Assembly: GCF_051390635.1 (NCBI RefSeq)
Contig: NZ_JBPODT010000003.1
Span: forward strand, 372,001-436,000
Source: Microbaculum sp051390635
GTDB lineage: Bacteria > Pseudomonadota > Alphaproteobacteria > Rhizobiales > Tepidamorphaceae
Direction: 5' to 3'
Length of the DNA stretch: 64,000 bases
Each line of letters opens with the position of its first letter. Position 1 is the first letter of the stretch. Made by a program: the position numbers and the translations under genes. Shown in pieces: positions 35,792-43,522 of the stretch. Under the pieces are notes generated by a model. It worked only from the letters and a program-made list of their open reading frames with translations, searched no databases and was not told where the DNA came from.

Positions 35792-36406
35792 TCAGGAATT
35801 GAGGCCCAGCAGCCGGCGGCGCTGCAGTTCCGTGAGATTGATTTCAACCGTCGCCGCGCCGATGGACCGTCCGTCCGGATCGACGATTGTCACGTTGACC
35901 TGCGCGCGCCAGGTGCCGGTCGTGTCGTTGAATTCGGCCTCGTCGACGAAGATCGCCTCCGGCCCGACGGGATAGGTTTTCTGGAACTTGGCTTCGTCGC
36001 CCTGCCAGTAGTCCGACGTCGTGGCGCTTTGGCCGACGTTCAGCCCGGCCGCGTCCATGACGAAGATTTCGCTGTACAGGCCCAGGTTGCCGGCCTGGAT
36101 GCGTGTCAGATAGCTCGAGAGCGGGCTGGTCAGCACGCTGGCGATGATCGGCTGGTCGGCGACCTCGCGCTCGGCCCGCCACTGCTTGTCGAGCGTGTCG
36201 ATGTCGGCGTCGGAGAGGCCGGCGGTGACCTTGTTGCGTGCCGTGACCGAACGCCAGACCACCGGCGCGTCCAGGAAATCCCGGATGTTGGCGATCACGC
36301 GTTCGTCGATCAGTGAAGTCGTCGGGGTCGGCACGTCTTGCGTGGCGCCTATGCCGACAGACGCCAGCAAGGCCGCGGCCCCGATTGCGATGGTTTTGAT
36401 GATCAT
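35792..36406 (-). CDS. Secreted PDC/Cache-like sensor protein, cotranscribed with MCP
   Basis: 204 residues from the ATG at 36406 (MIIKTIAIGAAALLASVGIG, signal peptide, cleavage near GATQ). The mature part begins with a helix (LIDERVIANIRDFLDAPVVW). It then has the alternating strands of an extracytoplasmic PAS-like domain: LGLYSEIFVMDAAGLNVGQS, TSDYWQGDEAKFQKTYP and VNVTIVDPDGRSIGAATVEI. This is the layout of a Cache-type sensor without membrane anchor. It ends 14 bases before the MCP start, so it probably presents a ligand to that receptor. I do not know a named family. Confidence 0.75.
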   Translation of the reverse strand: MIIKTIAIGAAALLASVGIGATQDVPTPTTSLIDERVIANIRDFLDAPVVWRSVTARNKVTAGLSDADIDTLDKQWRAEREVADQPIIASVLTSPLSSYLTRIQAGNLGLYSEIFVMDAAGLNVGQSATTSDYWQGDEAKFQKTYPVGPEAIFVDEAEFNDTTGTWRAQVNVTIVDPDGRSIGAATVEINLTELQRRRLLGLNS

Positions 36407-36567
36407 TGTTGCCCCGAAGGTGTTCTGCATTTCTCCCATGAAGTTGCATGGGTAAACGGTGAACTCTTGTGGTTTGGTTACGAAACGCCCGTTTTTTCAG
36501 GCTTTTCGTCGCGTCGGCAGGCACCCGCTACTTGGATTGCCTGAATGGAGAAGGCGGGGTCAGATTA

Positions 36568-36582
36568 TTTCCAATTTGGAAA
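36568..36582. promoter_or_regulatory. Perfect dyad TTTCCAA-T-TTGGAAA upstream of malate synthase
   Basis: A 7-1-7 palindrome in the 280-base divergent gap between the sensor gene and aceB, about 105 bases before the aceB start. Outer bases TTTCC-N5-GGAAA match the glcD dyad. An operator function is inferred. Confidence 0.55.
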
Positions 36583-36686
36583 AAGAGCCGGTTTGCGACG
36601 ATTGTTTCACCGCGCCGCGCCATATGTGACACTGCCCGGCACCAGCAAGAAAACGCAAACGGGCAAATGCAATGAGGAGCGGCGTT

Positions 36687-38285
36687 ATGGGCGCAACCGC
36701 ACACGTGGCCGGCGTGGAAATTCGCGGCGCTTTGAAGGAGCGCTACGACGAGGTCTTGAACGACGAGGCGCTTGCCTTCGTCGCTGACCTGCACCGTCGC
36801 TTCGACGAGCAGCGTCGCCGTCTTCTGAAGATGCGCCTGGAGCGCCAGAAGCGGTTCGACGCCGGGGAACTGCCGGATTTCCTGGAGGAGACCCGTCACG
36901 TCCGTGAGAGCGACTGGACCGTCGCCCGGATCCCGGAGCCGCTGCTTGATCGCCGTGTCGAGATCACCGGTCCCGTCGACCGCAAGATGGTGATCAACGC
37001 GCTGAATTCCGGCGCCAAGGTTTTCATGGCCGACTTCGAGGACGCGACGGCGCCGACCTGGGACAACCAGGTGGAAGGCCAGATCAACCTGAAGGACCGA
37101 TGGGACGGCAAGATCGATTTCGTCGATCCCGATAGCGGCAAGGAATACAAGTTGCGGTCCGACCCGGCCGTGCTGCTGGTGCGCCCGCGTGGCTGGCACC
37201 TGCCAGAGGACCATGTGCTGGTCGATGGCGAGCCGGTGTCCGGCGCCCTGTTCGACTTCGGGCTCTACATGGTTCACAGCGCCAAGAAGGCGCTCGCCGC
37301 CGGCGCCGGGCCCTATTTCTATCTACCCAAGCTGGAAAGCCATCTCGAGGCCCGGCTGTGGAACGATGTCTTCGTTCATACGCAGGATGCCCTCGGTCTC
37401 CCGCACGGAACGATCAAGGCGACGATCCTGATCGAGACGCTGCCGGCCGCTTTCGAGATGGACGAGATTCTCTGGGAGCTGAAGGACCATATTGTCGGCC
37501 TCAATTGCGGCCGATGGGACTACATCTTCTCCTTCATCAAACGGCTCCGGAACAACCCGGCCTTCCTGCTGCCGGACCGCGGTCAGGTGGTGATGGGCAA
37601 GGCCTTCCTGCGCGCCTACTCGCTGCTCTTGATCAAGACCTGCCATCGCCGCGGCGCCTTCGCCATGGGCGGAATGGCCGCGCAGATCCCCAACCGGCGC
37701 GATCCGCAAGCCAACGAGATCGCGCTCGCCAAGGTGAAGGCGGACAAGGAACGCGAAGCCGGAGACGGTCACGACGGGACATGGGTCGCTCATCCCGACC
37801 TGGTGCCGGTCGCGATGGAGGTGTTCGACCGGCTGATGCCGGGCCAGAACCAGCTCGACAACAAGCGCGAGGACGTTGCGCTCGGCCAGGCCGAACTGCT
37901 GGAAATCCACGAGGGCACGCGCACCGAAGCGGGCTTGCGCGAAAACATCCGCGTGGGTGTCCAGTACATCGAGGCGTGGCTTCGCGGGCGCGGTGCCGTG
38001 CCGCTCTACAACCTCATGGAAGATGCCGCGACGGCGGAGATCAGCCGGGCCCAGATCTGGCAGCAGCTCCGTCACAGCGCCGCGCTCGAGGACGGGCGGA
38101 CCGTTTCCACGGAATTGTTCCTGAAAACGCTCGACGACGAGATGGCAGGGGTTCGCGAAGACCTGACCGCCGCCGTCTACGACGCGGGCCGCTTCCCGGA
38201 CGCGATTGCTCTGTTTCGCGACATGTCGACCTCGGAAACGTTTGAGGAGTTCCTGACGCTGCCGGCCTACGAGCTGATTGTGTGA
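36687..38285 (+). CDS. aceB: Malate synthase A
   Basis: 532 residues from the ATG at 36687, chosen over ATG 36672 because GAGGAG lies 7 bases before it. The length is that of form A, not the 720-residue GlcB form G. Conserved blocks: VFMADFEDATAPTWDNQVEG, PYFYLPKLESHLEARLWNDV, ATILIETLPAAFEMDEILWE and GLNCGRWDYIFSFIK, with catalytic acidic residues. It condenses glyoxylate with acetyl-CoA to malate. No isocitrate lyase adjoins, so with glcDEF 5 kb away the glyoxylate may come mainly from glycolate. Confidence 0.94.
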   Translation: MGATAHVAGVEIRGALKERYDEVLNDEALAFVADLHRRFDEQRRRLLKMRLERQKRFDAGELPDFLEETRHVRESDWTVARIPEPLLDRRVEITGPVDRKMVINALNSGAKVFMADFEDATAPTWDNQVEGQINLKDRWDGKIDFVDPDSGKEYKLRSDPAVLLVRPRGWHLPEDHVLVDGEPVSGALFDFGLYMVHSAKKALAAGAGPYFYLPKLESHLEARLWNDVFVHTQDALGLPHGTIKATILIETLPAAFEMDEILWELKDHIVGLNCGRWDYIFSFIKRLRNNPAFLLPDRGQVVMGKAFLRAYSLLLIKTCHRRGAFAMGGMAAQIPNRRDPQANEIALAKVKADKEREAGDGHDGTWVAHPDLVPVAMEVFDRLMPGQNQLDNKREDVALGQAELLEIHEGTRTEAGLRENIRVGVQYIEAWLRGRGAVPLYNLMEDAATAEISRAQIWQQLRHSAALEDGRTVSTELFLKTLDDEMAGVREDLTAAVYDAGRFPDAIALFRDMSTSETFEEFLTLPAYELIV

Positions 38286-38351
38286 GAGGAAGGCGGGGCG
38301 CGCTGTTGCGGGAGCCGCGAGGCCCGAGATGCTTCGTGGACCGGAAGCCTG

Positions 38352-38534
38352 TCAGAAGCAGCTGGTGATCGCAGCCAGGATGCGCTCGACATAGACCGCC
38401 TCGCCGAAGCGCGCCCAGAGCAAACCGCCACCGAATAGCAGGACGGCAAGTGCGGCTGCGCCGATCGCCACCAGAGGCGGTTGTGACGGCGGCGTCACTC
38501 CGGTTCTCCGCTGTGATACACCGCTGGTTGTCAT
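38352..38534 (-). CDS. Small single-helix membrane protein, 60 residues
   Basis: ATG at 38534 gives MTTSGVSQRRTGVTPPSQPP, then one strong helix (VAIGAAALAVLLFGGGLLWA) and a tail ending AVYVERILAAITSCF. It is plausible as a real gene from its helix and its conserved-looking Cys-Phe end, but there is no known function and the ribosome site is weak. It converges with aceB and lies divergent from the PAS gene across a region rich in dyads. Confidence 0.5.
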   Translation of the reverse strand: MTTSGVSQRRTGVTPPSQPPLVAIGAAALAVLLFGGGLLWARFGEAVYVERILAAITSCF

Positions 38535-38545
38535 TGAATGCGCCT

Positions 38546-38580
38546 GCCGTGGAAGCCGATTACCCCATGTATACCACGGC
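38546..38580. repeat. Inverted repeat GCCGTGG-N21-CCACGGC
   Basis: Perfect seven-base arms in the gap upstream of the PAS gene; the first of four consecutive dyads in this gap. Confidence 0.5.
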
Positions 38581-38620
38581 CCGGACCCGGTTGGCATCTC
38601 GATCCGCGAGGGGTGGCATG

Positions 38621-38641
38621 CAACACAGGGTGTATGTGTTG
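38621..38641. repeat. Inverted repeat CAACACA-N7-TGTGTTG
   Basis: Perfect seven-base arms with a seven-base loop. It lies 2 bases before the larger palindrome that follows. Confidence 0.6.
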
Positions 38642-38643
38642 TC

Positions 38644-38670
38644 GGCTGATAAACCATTGGTTTATAAGCC
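38644..38670. promoter_or_regulatory. 27-base palindrome upstream of the PAS/MCP pair
   Basis: Core ATAAACCA-T-TGGTTTAT (38649-38665) is perfect and is extended by GGCT/AGCC arms with one mismatch. It is AT-rich in a GC-rich setting, about 130 bases before the PAS start. It looks like an operator or a site within a promoter; no T run favours a terminator. Confidence 0.55.
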
Positions 38671-38741
38671 GTTTTCGGAGTACTCGTGCCGTGCTCATTT
38701 CATCTTTCGTTAAGGTGCGAACTTCTAGGGTCGGTCCTATT

Positions 38742-38763
38742 CGCAACGAAACGTCTCGTTGCG
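38742..38763 (+). promoter_or_regulatory. 5' UTR hairpin before the PAS gene
   Basis: Perfect eight-pair stem CGCAACGA / TCGTTGCG with a six-base loop, ending 36 bases before the ATG at 38800. It may affect translation or mRNA stability. Confidence 0.55.
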
Positions 38764-38799
38764 CCCATAACATCCCTCTTGGGGGAGCGACCGACAAAA

Positions 38800-39381
38800 A
38801 TGCTTCAACGGACTCCTGCGGCTCGCCGGGGTAAAGCCCCTCGTGCGCCAAGCCGCAAGCTTACCCGCACCGTCAAGCCGACCGGACGCGAGCGGACTTT
38901 CCTGGAAGACGAGCTTATCGTCACCAAGACAGACCTGAAGGGTCGTATCACCTACGCCAACGACGTGTTTCTTCGCCTGTCCGCGATGACCGAAGCGGAG
39001 GCGCTGGGCGCGCCGCATTCTGTCATCCGCCACCCGGACATGCCGCGTGCGATCTTCTGGCTGCTCTGGGAAACGCTTCAGGCGGGCAAGGAGATCTTCG
39101 CCTATGTCGTCAACCTGGCGGCCGATGGCGACCACTACTGGGTCTTCGCCCATGTTACGCCGAGCTTCGGACCGGACGGCTCGATTATCGGCTACCACTC
39201 GAGCCGGCGCACGCCGGAACGGCGTGTGCTTCCTGTCATCTCCGGGATCTACGCCGACCTGAAGGCCGAGGAAGCCCGGCATGAAAACCGGGCGCACGGC
39301 CTGGAGGCTTCTGTCGGGCTGCTCCAAGCCCTGCTCAAAGAAAAAGGCATGCCGTATGACGAGCTCGTCTTCTCTCTCTAG
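38800..39381 (+). CDS. PAS-domain protein, Aer-like sensor half
   Basis: 193 residues from the ATG at 38800 (GGGGGAG upstream). A basic N-terminus is followed by a single PAS domain, about 45-150. It has the aerotaxis-receptor pattern DLKGRITYANDVFLRLSAMT, then SVIRHPDMPRAIFWLLWETL and YWVFAHVTPSFGPDGSIIGY. Aer PAS domains bind FAD and sense redox state. There is no membrane or signalling domain in this protein. Its last 26 bases overlap the next gene, which supplies membrane helices and an MCP module. Confidence 0.85.
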   Translation: MLQRTPAARRGKAPRAPSRKLTRTVKPTGRERTFLEDELIVTKTDLKGRITYANDVFLRLSAMTEAEALGAPHSVIRHPDMPRAIFWLLWETLQAGKEIFAYVVNLAADGDHYWVFAHVTPSFGPDGSIIGYHSSRRTPERRVLPVISGIYADLKAEEARHENRAHGLEASVGLLQALLKEKGMPYDELVFSL

Positions 39382-40669
39382 CGCACGGTTCCTGGCAGTC
39401 ACGGCGAGCGTCCTGTCGATAGCGATCGTTGCGGCAACCTGGTTCAGCCCGGTAGCGACTGCGGTGCTCGCCGCGGCGATGCTCGTCGCCACGGGGCTGC
39501 TGCTCGGTAAGCTGGGCCGCCTCGGGCAGCGACTCGACATGGTCGCCGGCGTTTGCGAGCGCGCCGCCCGCGGCGATCTCGAGGCGCGGATCATCGGCAT
39601 CCGCGAAGGCGAGCGCGACAGCCTGGGAAGGCTGATGCGGGCGATCAATCACCAGCTCGACATCGTCGATGCCTTCGCCCGTGAATCGACGGCTTCGCTC
39701 GCCCATGTGCGTGATGGCCGCTTCTTCCGCCGGGTATTGCGGCGTGGCCTCTCCGGCTCGTTCCGTCATGCCGCCGACGTGATGAACGCGGCGACCCGTT
39801 CGATGGGCGAGAAGTTCGGCCATTTCGAGCAGGTGACGGACCACTTCGAAAAGGAACTGTCCGACCTGATGCGCGAGGTTCGCGGCTCCACTCAGGAAAT
39901 GGGGGCCACGGCCGACCAGATGGCATCGGCGACGCACGACAGCGGCGCCAAGACCGCGGAGATCGGCCAGCAGGCGGAGATCATGAACCGCGAGGTATCC
40001 GCCGCGGCCGAGGCGGTCGCGCGTTTGGCCGGGGCGGTCGACGAGGTTGGAGGACAGGTCCTGACAGCCAAGCAGATCAGCGACCGGGCGGTCATGGAGT
40101 CGCGGGCCTCTCAGGAAACGGTCGAAGGTCTCGAGCGGGCCGCCGCGGCGATCGGCGAGATCGTCGAGCTGATCCGCGCGATTGCCGAGCAGACCAACCT
40201 GCTCGCCCTCAACGCGACCATCGAGGCGGCCCGTGCCGGTGAGGCCGGCAAAGGGTTCGCTGTCGTCGCCGCTGAGGTGAAGGCGCTCGCCAGCCAGTCC
40301 GCCCAGGCGACCGACCGTATCGAGGAGCAGATTGCCCTGATCCGCGGGGAAACCGACCGTGCGGTCTCCGCGATCGGCGGCGTGTCGTCGATCATCGGCG
40401 AGATCGCCGGCATTTCCGACGCCATTGCCACGGCCGTTCACGCGCAGACGGAGGCGACGCAGGGAATTTCCGAGTCCATGGTGCTGGCGCGTACTGGAAC
40501 CGACACGGTGTCGGGCAACATCGCCGTCGTCACCCGCTCGGTCGAGGAAACAGGTTCGGCATCCAAGGCCTTGCAGACGGCCGCCGAAAGGCTTCAGGGG
40601 CGTGCCAACCATCTCGAAAGCGAGATCGAGGACTTCTTCGTCAAGGCCCGCACGCTTCTACGGCAATAG
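39356..40669 (+). CDS. Methyl-accepting chemotaxis protein lacking an input domain
   Basis: 437 residues from the ATG at 39356, inside the PAS gene in another frame. Two close hydrophobic segments (about 12-52) have almost no periplasmic loop, followed by HAMP-like residues (RLDMVAGVCERAARGDLEAR). The signalling domain has tip IAEQTNLLALNATIEAARAG and ends with VKARTLLRQ. With the preceding PAS protein it makes a complete Aer-type receptor in two chains. A terminator follows. Confidence 0.9.
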   Translation: MTSSSSLSSARFLAVTASVLSIAIVAATWFSPVATAVLAAAMLVATGLLLGKLGRLGQRLDMVAGVCERAARGDLEARIIGIREGERDSLGRLMRAINHQLDIVDAFARESTASLAHVRDGRFFRRVLRRGLSGSFRHAADVMNAATRSMGEKFGHFEQVTDHFEKELSDLMREVRGSTQEMGATADQMASATHDSGAKTAEIGQQAEIMNREVSAAAEAVARLAGAVDEVGGQVLTAKQISDRAVMESRASQETVEGLERAAAAIGEIVELIRAIAEQTNLLALNATIEAARAGEAGKGFAVVAAEVKALASQSAQATDRIEEQIALIRGETDRAVSAIGGVSSIIGEIAGISDAIATAVHAQTEATQGISESMVLARTGTDTVSGNIAVVTRSVEETGSASKALQTAAERLQGRANHLESEIEDFFVKARTLLRQ

Positions 40670-40719
40670 GGTTTCGCCGCCGAAGGCGGACTGTCGACAA
40701 GTCAGTGGCATCGAAAGAG

Positions 40720-40756
40720 AAGGCGGGCGGCCCGTTGATCGGACCGCCCGCCTTTG
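40720..40756. terminator. Bidirectional terminator between MCP and L,D-transpeptidase genes
   Basis: Perfect 11-pair stem AAGGCGGGCGG / CCGCCCGCCTT with a 13-base loop, between convergent genes. T runs are short on both sides. Confidence 0.7.
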
Positions 40757-40802
40757 ACGTCTTCCCCCTGTAAATCCTGTCGCCGGTCCGTCCGGCTTTG
40801 AG

Positions 40803-41645
40803 TTAGATCACCTTGACCGCGGTGCCGACGCCGACCCGCTCGTAAAGGTCGATCACGTCCTCGTTGCGCATCCGGATGCAGCCCGAGGATACCGCGCGGC
40901 CGATGGTCCAGGGTTCGTTGGAGCCGTGGATACGGTAGAGCGTCGAGCCCAGATACATGGCGCGCGCGCCGAGCGGGTTGTTGGGACCGCCGGGCATGTG
41001 ATCCGGTAGGCCGGGCTGGCGCTTCTTCATCGCTGCTGGCGGGGTCCAGCCGGGCCATTCGGCCTTGCGGGTGATCTTGTGGGTGCCGGCCCACTCGAAG
41101 CCGGGCCGACCGACGCCGACGCCGTAGCGCATCGCCTTGCCGTCGTTCTGGACGAGGTACAGAAACCGCTCGTTCGTGTTGATCACGATGGTGCCGGGCT
41201 TCTCCGGACCGTTATACGAGACGACTTTCGGAGCGAAGGCCGGATTGAATTGCGGCAGTTGACGCCTGGCGTCCGCGCGCGTGCGCGGGGGCGGCTGAAT
41301 CGCGGAGACGTTTCGGCTTCCCCTGGACGTCGTGGTCATGCCCGAATAGCTCGGCAGCCGTTGGCCGGGCTGCACGAATCCGGAAGGCTGGCTGGCCGTG
41401 CGCGATCCCTGGGCGGGCACGCCGGGCTGTCTGTAGGATCTTTTTGGCTGAGCGGATTGCGGCTGCTGGTAGGTCGGACGCGAAGGATCCAGGCGCCGGT
41501 CGGTCGACGCGGATGCGGTCTGCTCGCCGAACAGGGCGTTCATCAGGGCGGGAAACGGCATCCTGCTGTTGTCGTACTGGCTGGCGACGGCGGGGCTGGC
41601 CGCTCCGGCGGCGACAAGGGCGGTCGCGAAGAGAAGGCGTTTCAT
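40803..41645 (-). CDS. L,D-transpeptidase (ErfK/YbiS/YcfS/YnhG family)
   Basis: 280 residues. Sec signal MKRLLFATALVAAGAASPAV, then a low-complexity Gln/Pro/Ser-rich linker (about 45-130) and a YkuD domain. The domain has GTIVINTNERFLYLVQNDG, RIHGSNEPW and the catalytic AVSSGCIRMRNED (Cys at 256). It is typical of alphaproteobacterial enzymes that make 3-3 peptidoglycan crosslinks or attach proteins to the wall. It acts in the periplasm. It is monocistronic. Confidence 0.92.
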   Translation of the reverse strand: MKRLLFATALVAAGAASPAVASQYDNSRMPFPALMNALFGEQTASASTDRRLDPSRPTYQQPQSAQPKRSYRQPGVPAQGSRTASQPSGFVQPGQRLPSYSGMTTTSRGSRNVSAIQPPPRTRADARRQLPQFNPAFAPKVVSYNGPEKPGTIVINTNERFLYLVQNDGKAMRYGVGVGRPGFEWAGTHKITRKAEWPGWTPPAAMKKRQPGLPDHMPGGPNNPLGARAMYLGSTLYRIHGSNEPWTIGRAVSSGCIRMRNEDVIDLYERVGVGTAVKVI

Positions 41646-41866
41646 CGACGTACTCGCTCTACATTTCGTCGTGATGCGGGGAGATACACACGTTCCCCGT
41701 CAGTGAGGCGAGGGTAGGCGGCGACCGGCGAGCGAATGGTAAACCGGACTTCACGTTGACGCGGCATCTGCCGAAGTGGTTGACGCGGCGTTAATGCAGC
41801 AGAGACGGGCACGGTGATGGACACCGTGCCCGCCGGCAGCCTGGCGGCCGCATGGGAGCGGGGAAG

Positions 41867-42469
41867 CTAGTTGCGGACCATTGCCAGGCCGATCGGGTGA
41901 TAGCCGGCGACCGTCGGATAGTAGGTGCAGTCGAGACGGCCAGCTGGAATGGCGACGCGCGGATGCCGCGGGGCCGGTGCGCGCGGCACGGCAACCTCGG
42001 GGCGGTGGCCGCGTGTCCCGTATTGCCCGTACCCGCCGTTGCCATAACCGGTGCCCCAATTGCCGACGCCGCGGCCGCCAATACCGCGGCAGACCAGGTA
42101 GTCGGCGCTCCAGTCGGTGCGCCCGTTGCAGCGGCTGCGGCTCAACCGCACGGTGGCGGTGCCGTCGCGCCCGGGGCTGACGGTCACGCTGCCGTCGCAG
42201 GCCAGCCCGCCGCCGCGCACCTGGTAACTGCCATAGCGTCCGTTGTTGCAGAACGAGAAGGCATAGGGGCCGTAGATCAGTCGCTGCGAGGACCAGCATC
42301 CGGCTATGCCGGCACCCCCGCCGGGGGCGGGAACATGCGGGACGGCGACGCGCGGGGTGGCGACCTCGGACTGCGCCTGGCCGGCGGCCGCGGTCAGTGG
42401 CAAGGTCATCAGGATGGCTGCGCCGACGGCGAACCGGGCGATGCGGCGGAGGGTAGTCTTGGCGGTCAT
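41867..42469 (-). CDS. Secreted cysteine- and glycine-rich protein, unknown
   Basis: 200 residues from the ATG at 42469 (AGGAG upstream). Signal peptide FAVGAAILMTLPLTAAAGQA, then a domain with about six cysteines (AGCWSSQRLIYGPYAFSFCN, GGLACDGSV, SRCNGRTDW, YLVCRGIGG). A Gly/Tyr-rich low-complexity stretch (GNWGTGYGNGGYGQYGTRG) follows, and a C-terminal LDCTYYPTVAGYHP. The even cysteines suggest periplasmic disulfides. I do not recognise the family; function unknown. Confidence 0.7.
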   Translation of the reverse strand: MTAKTTLRRIARFAVGAAILMTLPLTAAAGQAQSEVATPRVAVPHVPAPGGGAGIAGCWSSQRLIYGPYAFSFCNNGRYGSYQVRGGGLACDGSVTVSPGRDGTATVRLSRSRCNGRTDWSADYLVCRGIGGRGVGNWGTGYGNGGYGQYGTRGHRPEVAVPRAPAPRHPRVAIPAGRLDCTYYPTVAGYHPIGLAMVRN

Positions 42470-42679
42470 GTCGCTCTCCTTCGAACTGCGCCGACGGCGG
42501 GTCTGTCGCCGTTCGTCGAGGCAAAGAATGAGAGCGTGCTGCTGAACCCGCATTGAACCTCTGGTTCATCGCCCGTTCAGCAATCCGGCTTCGGATCCCG
42601 TCGCGGAACCCGGGAACGGTTCATTAAGGCGCGAAGGGCAAATTGCGCACTCGGATTTAGGTTGAGACGAGGCAGTGAA

Positions 42680-43408
42680 ATGGCTTCCGCGGCGCGACGC
42701 TTTCGCATCGAAATGGCCCAGGAACAGGGCGAGAGAAGTGGCGACGGCGGTAGCACCGTGGGTGGCGCCGGGGGGGACGGCGACGGAGCCAGATTCCGCG
42801 AAATCATGGACGCGCTCGCCGACATCCGCGCTTCGATCGGCGATGCCGACCAGATGGTTTCCAAGGAAATCGTGGAGGATTATCGCGGCCGGGCCGACGA
42901 GGCCCGCCAATTGCGCATCGAGATGGAGTCGGTCCAGCACGCGATCAACACGACCAAGCTCGAGCTCGCCGCGCTCCATGCCGGCCCGGGTGGCAGGGAC
43001 ATCCACAGCGTCACCGACCAGTTGGATGCCGTCGTCAAGGGCACGGAGCAGGCCACCGAGCAACTGCTTCTGGCCGCCGAGCAAATCGACAACGATGCAA
43101 ATGACCTCAGCGCCCGCCTGAAGGACAGCGAGAGTGTCGATCTGCTCAACGACATCCGCGATCACACCGTCAAGATTTTCGAAGCCTGCAACTTCCAGGA
43201 TCTGACCGGCCAGCGCATTACCAAGGTCGTGAATACTCTGCGTTTCATCGAGGAGCGCGTCGACACGATGATGTCGCTGTGGAGCGATCTGGAGGCGTTC
43301 GTCCTTCCGCAAAGCACGCGGGACGAAGGCACGATCATGCATGGCCCCGCGCTCAAAGACGATACTGGCGTCGCCTCCCAGGACGATATCGACGCCCTGT
43401 TCGACTGA
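42680..43408 (+). CDS. cheZ: CheZ-type protein phosphatase, first copy
   Basis: 242 residues from the ATG at 42680 (GAGG upstream). Long helices include the CheZ active-site motif ACNFQDLTGQRITKVVNTL (about 172-190), with catalytic Asp and Gln. The C-terminus VASQDDIDALFD resembles the CheY-binding peptide of FliM. The N-terminal 35 residues are Gly/Asp-rich and probably flexible. It should dephosphorylate CheY-P and end the flagellar response. No other che gene adjoins it; hisS follows at 114 bases. Confidence 0.85.
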   Translation: MASAARRFRIEMAQEQGERSGDGGSTVGGAGGDGDGARFREIMDALADIRASIGDADQMVSKEIVEDYRGRADEARQLRIEMESVQHAINTTKLELAALHAGPGGRDIHSVTDQLDAVVKGTEQATEQLLLAAEQIDNDANDLSARLKDSESVDLLNDIRDHTVKIFEACNFQDLTGQRITKVVNTLRFIEERVDTMMSLWSDLEAFVLPQSTRDEGTIMHGPALKDDTGVASQDDIDALFD

Positions 43409-43522
43409 CGGCGGTGCCGCCGGTATTCGGTGCTCCGCCTTGCCGTATCGGCGGCGATGATCTAGGTAGGGCCGGCCTGCGTGTTAGCGGGCGTTTCTCC
43501 TAGTGTTTCACGGCGTTTATCG

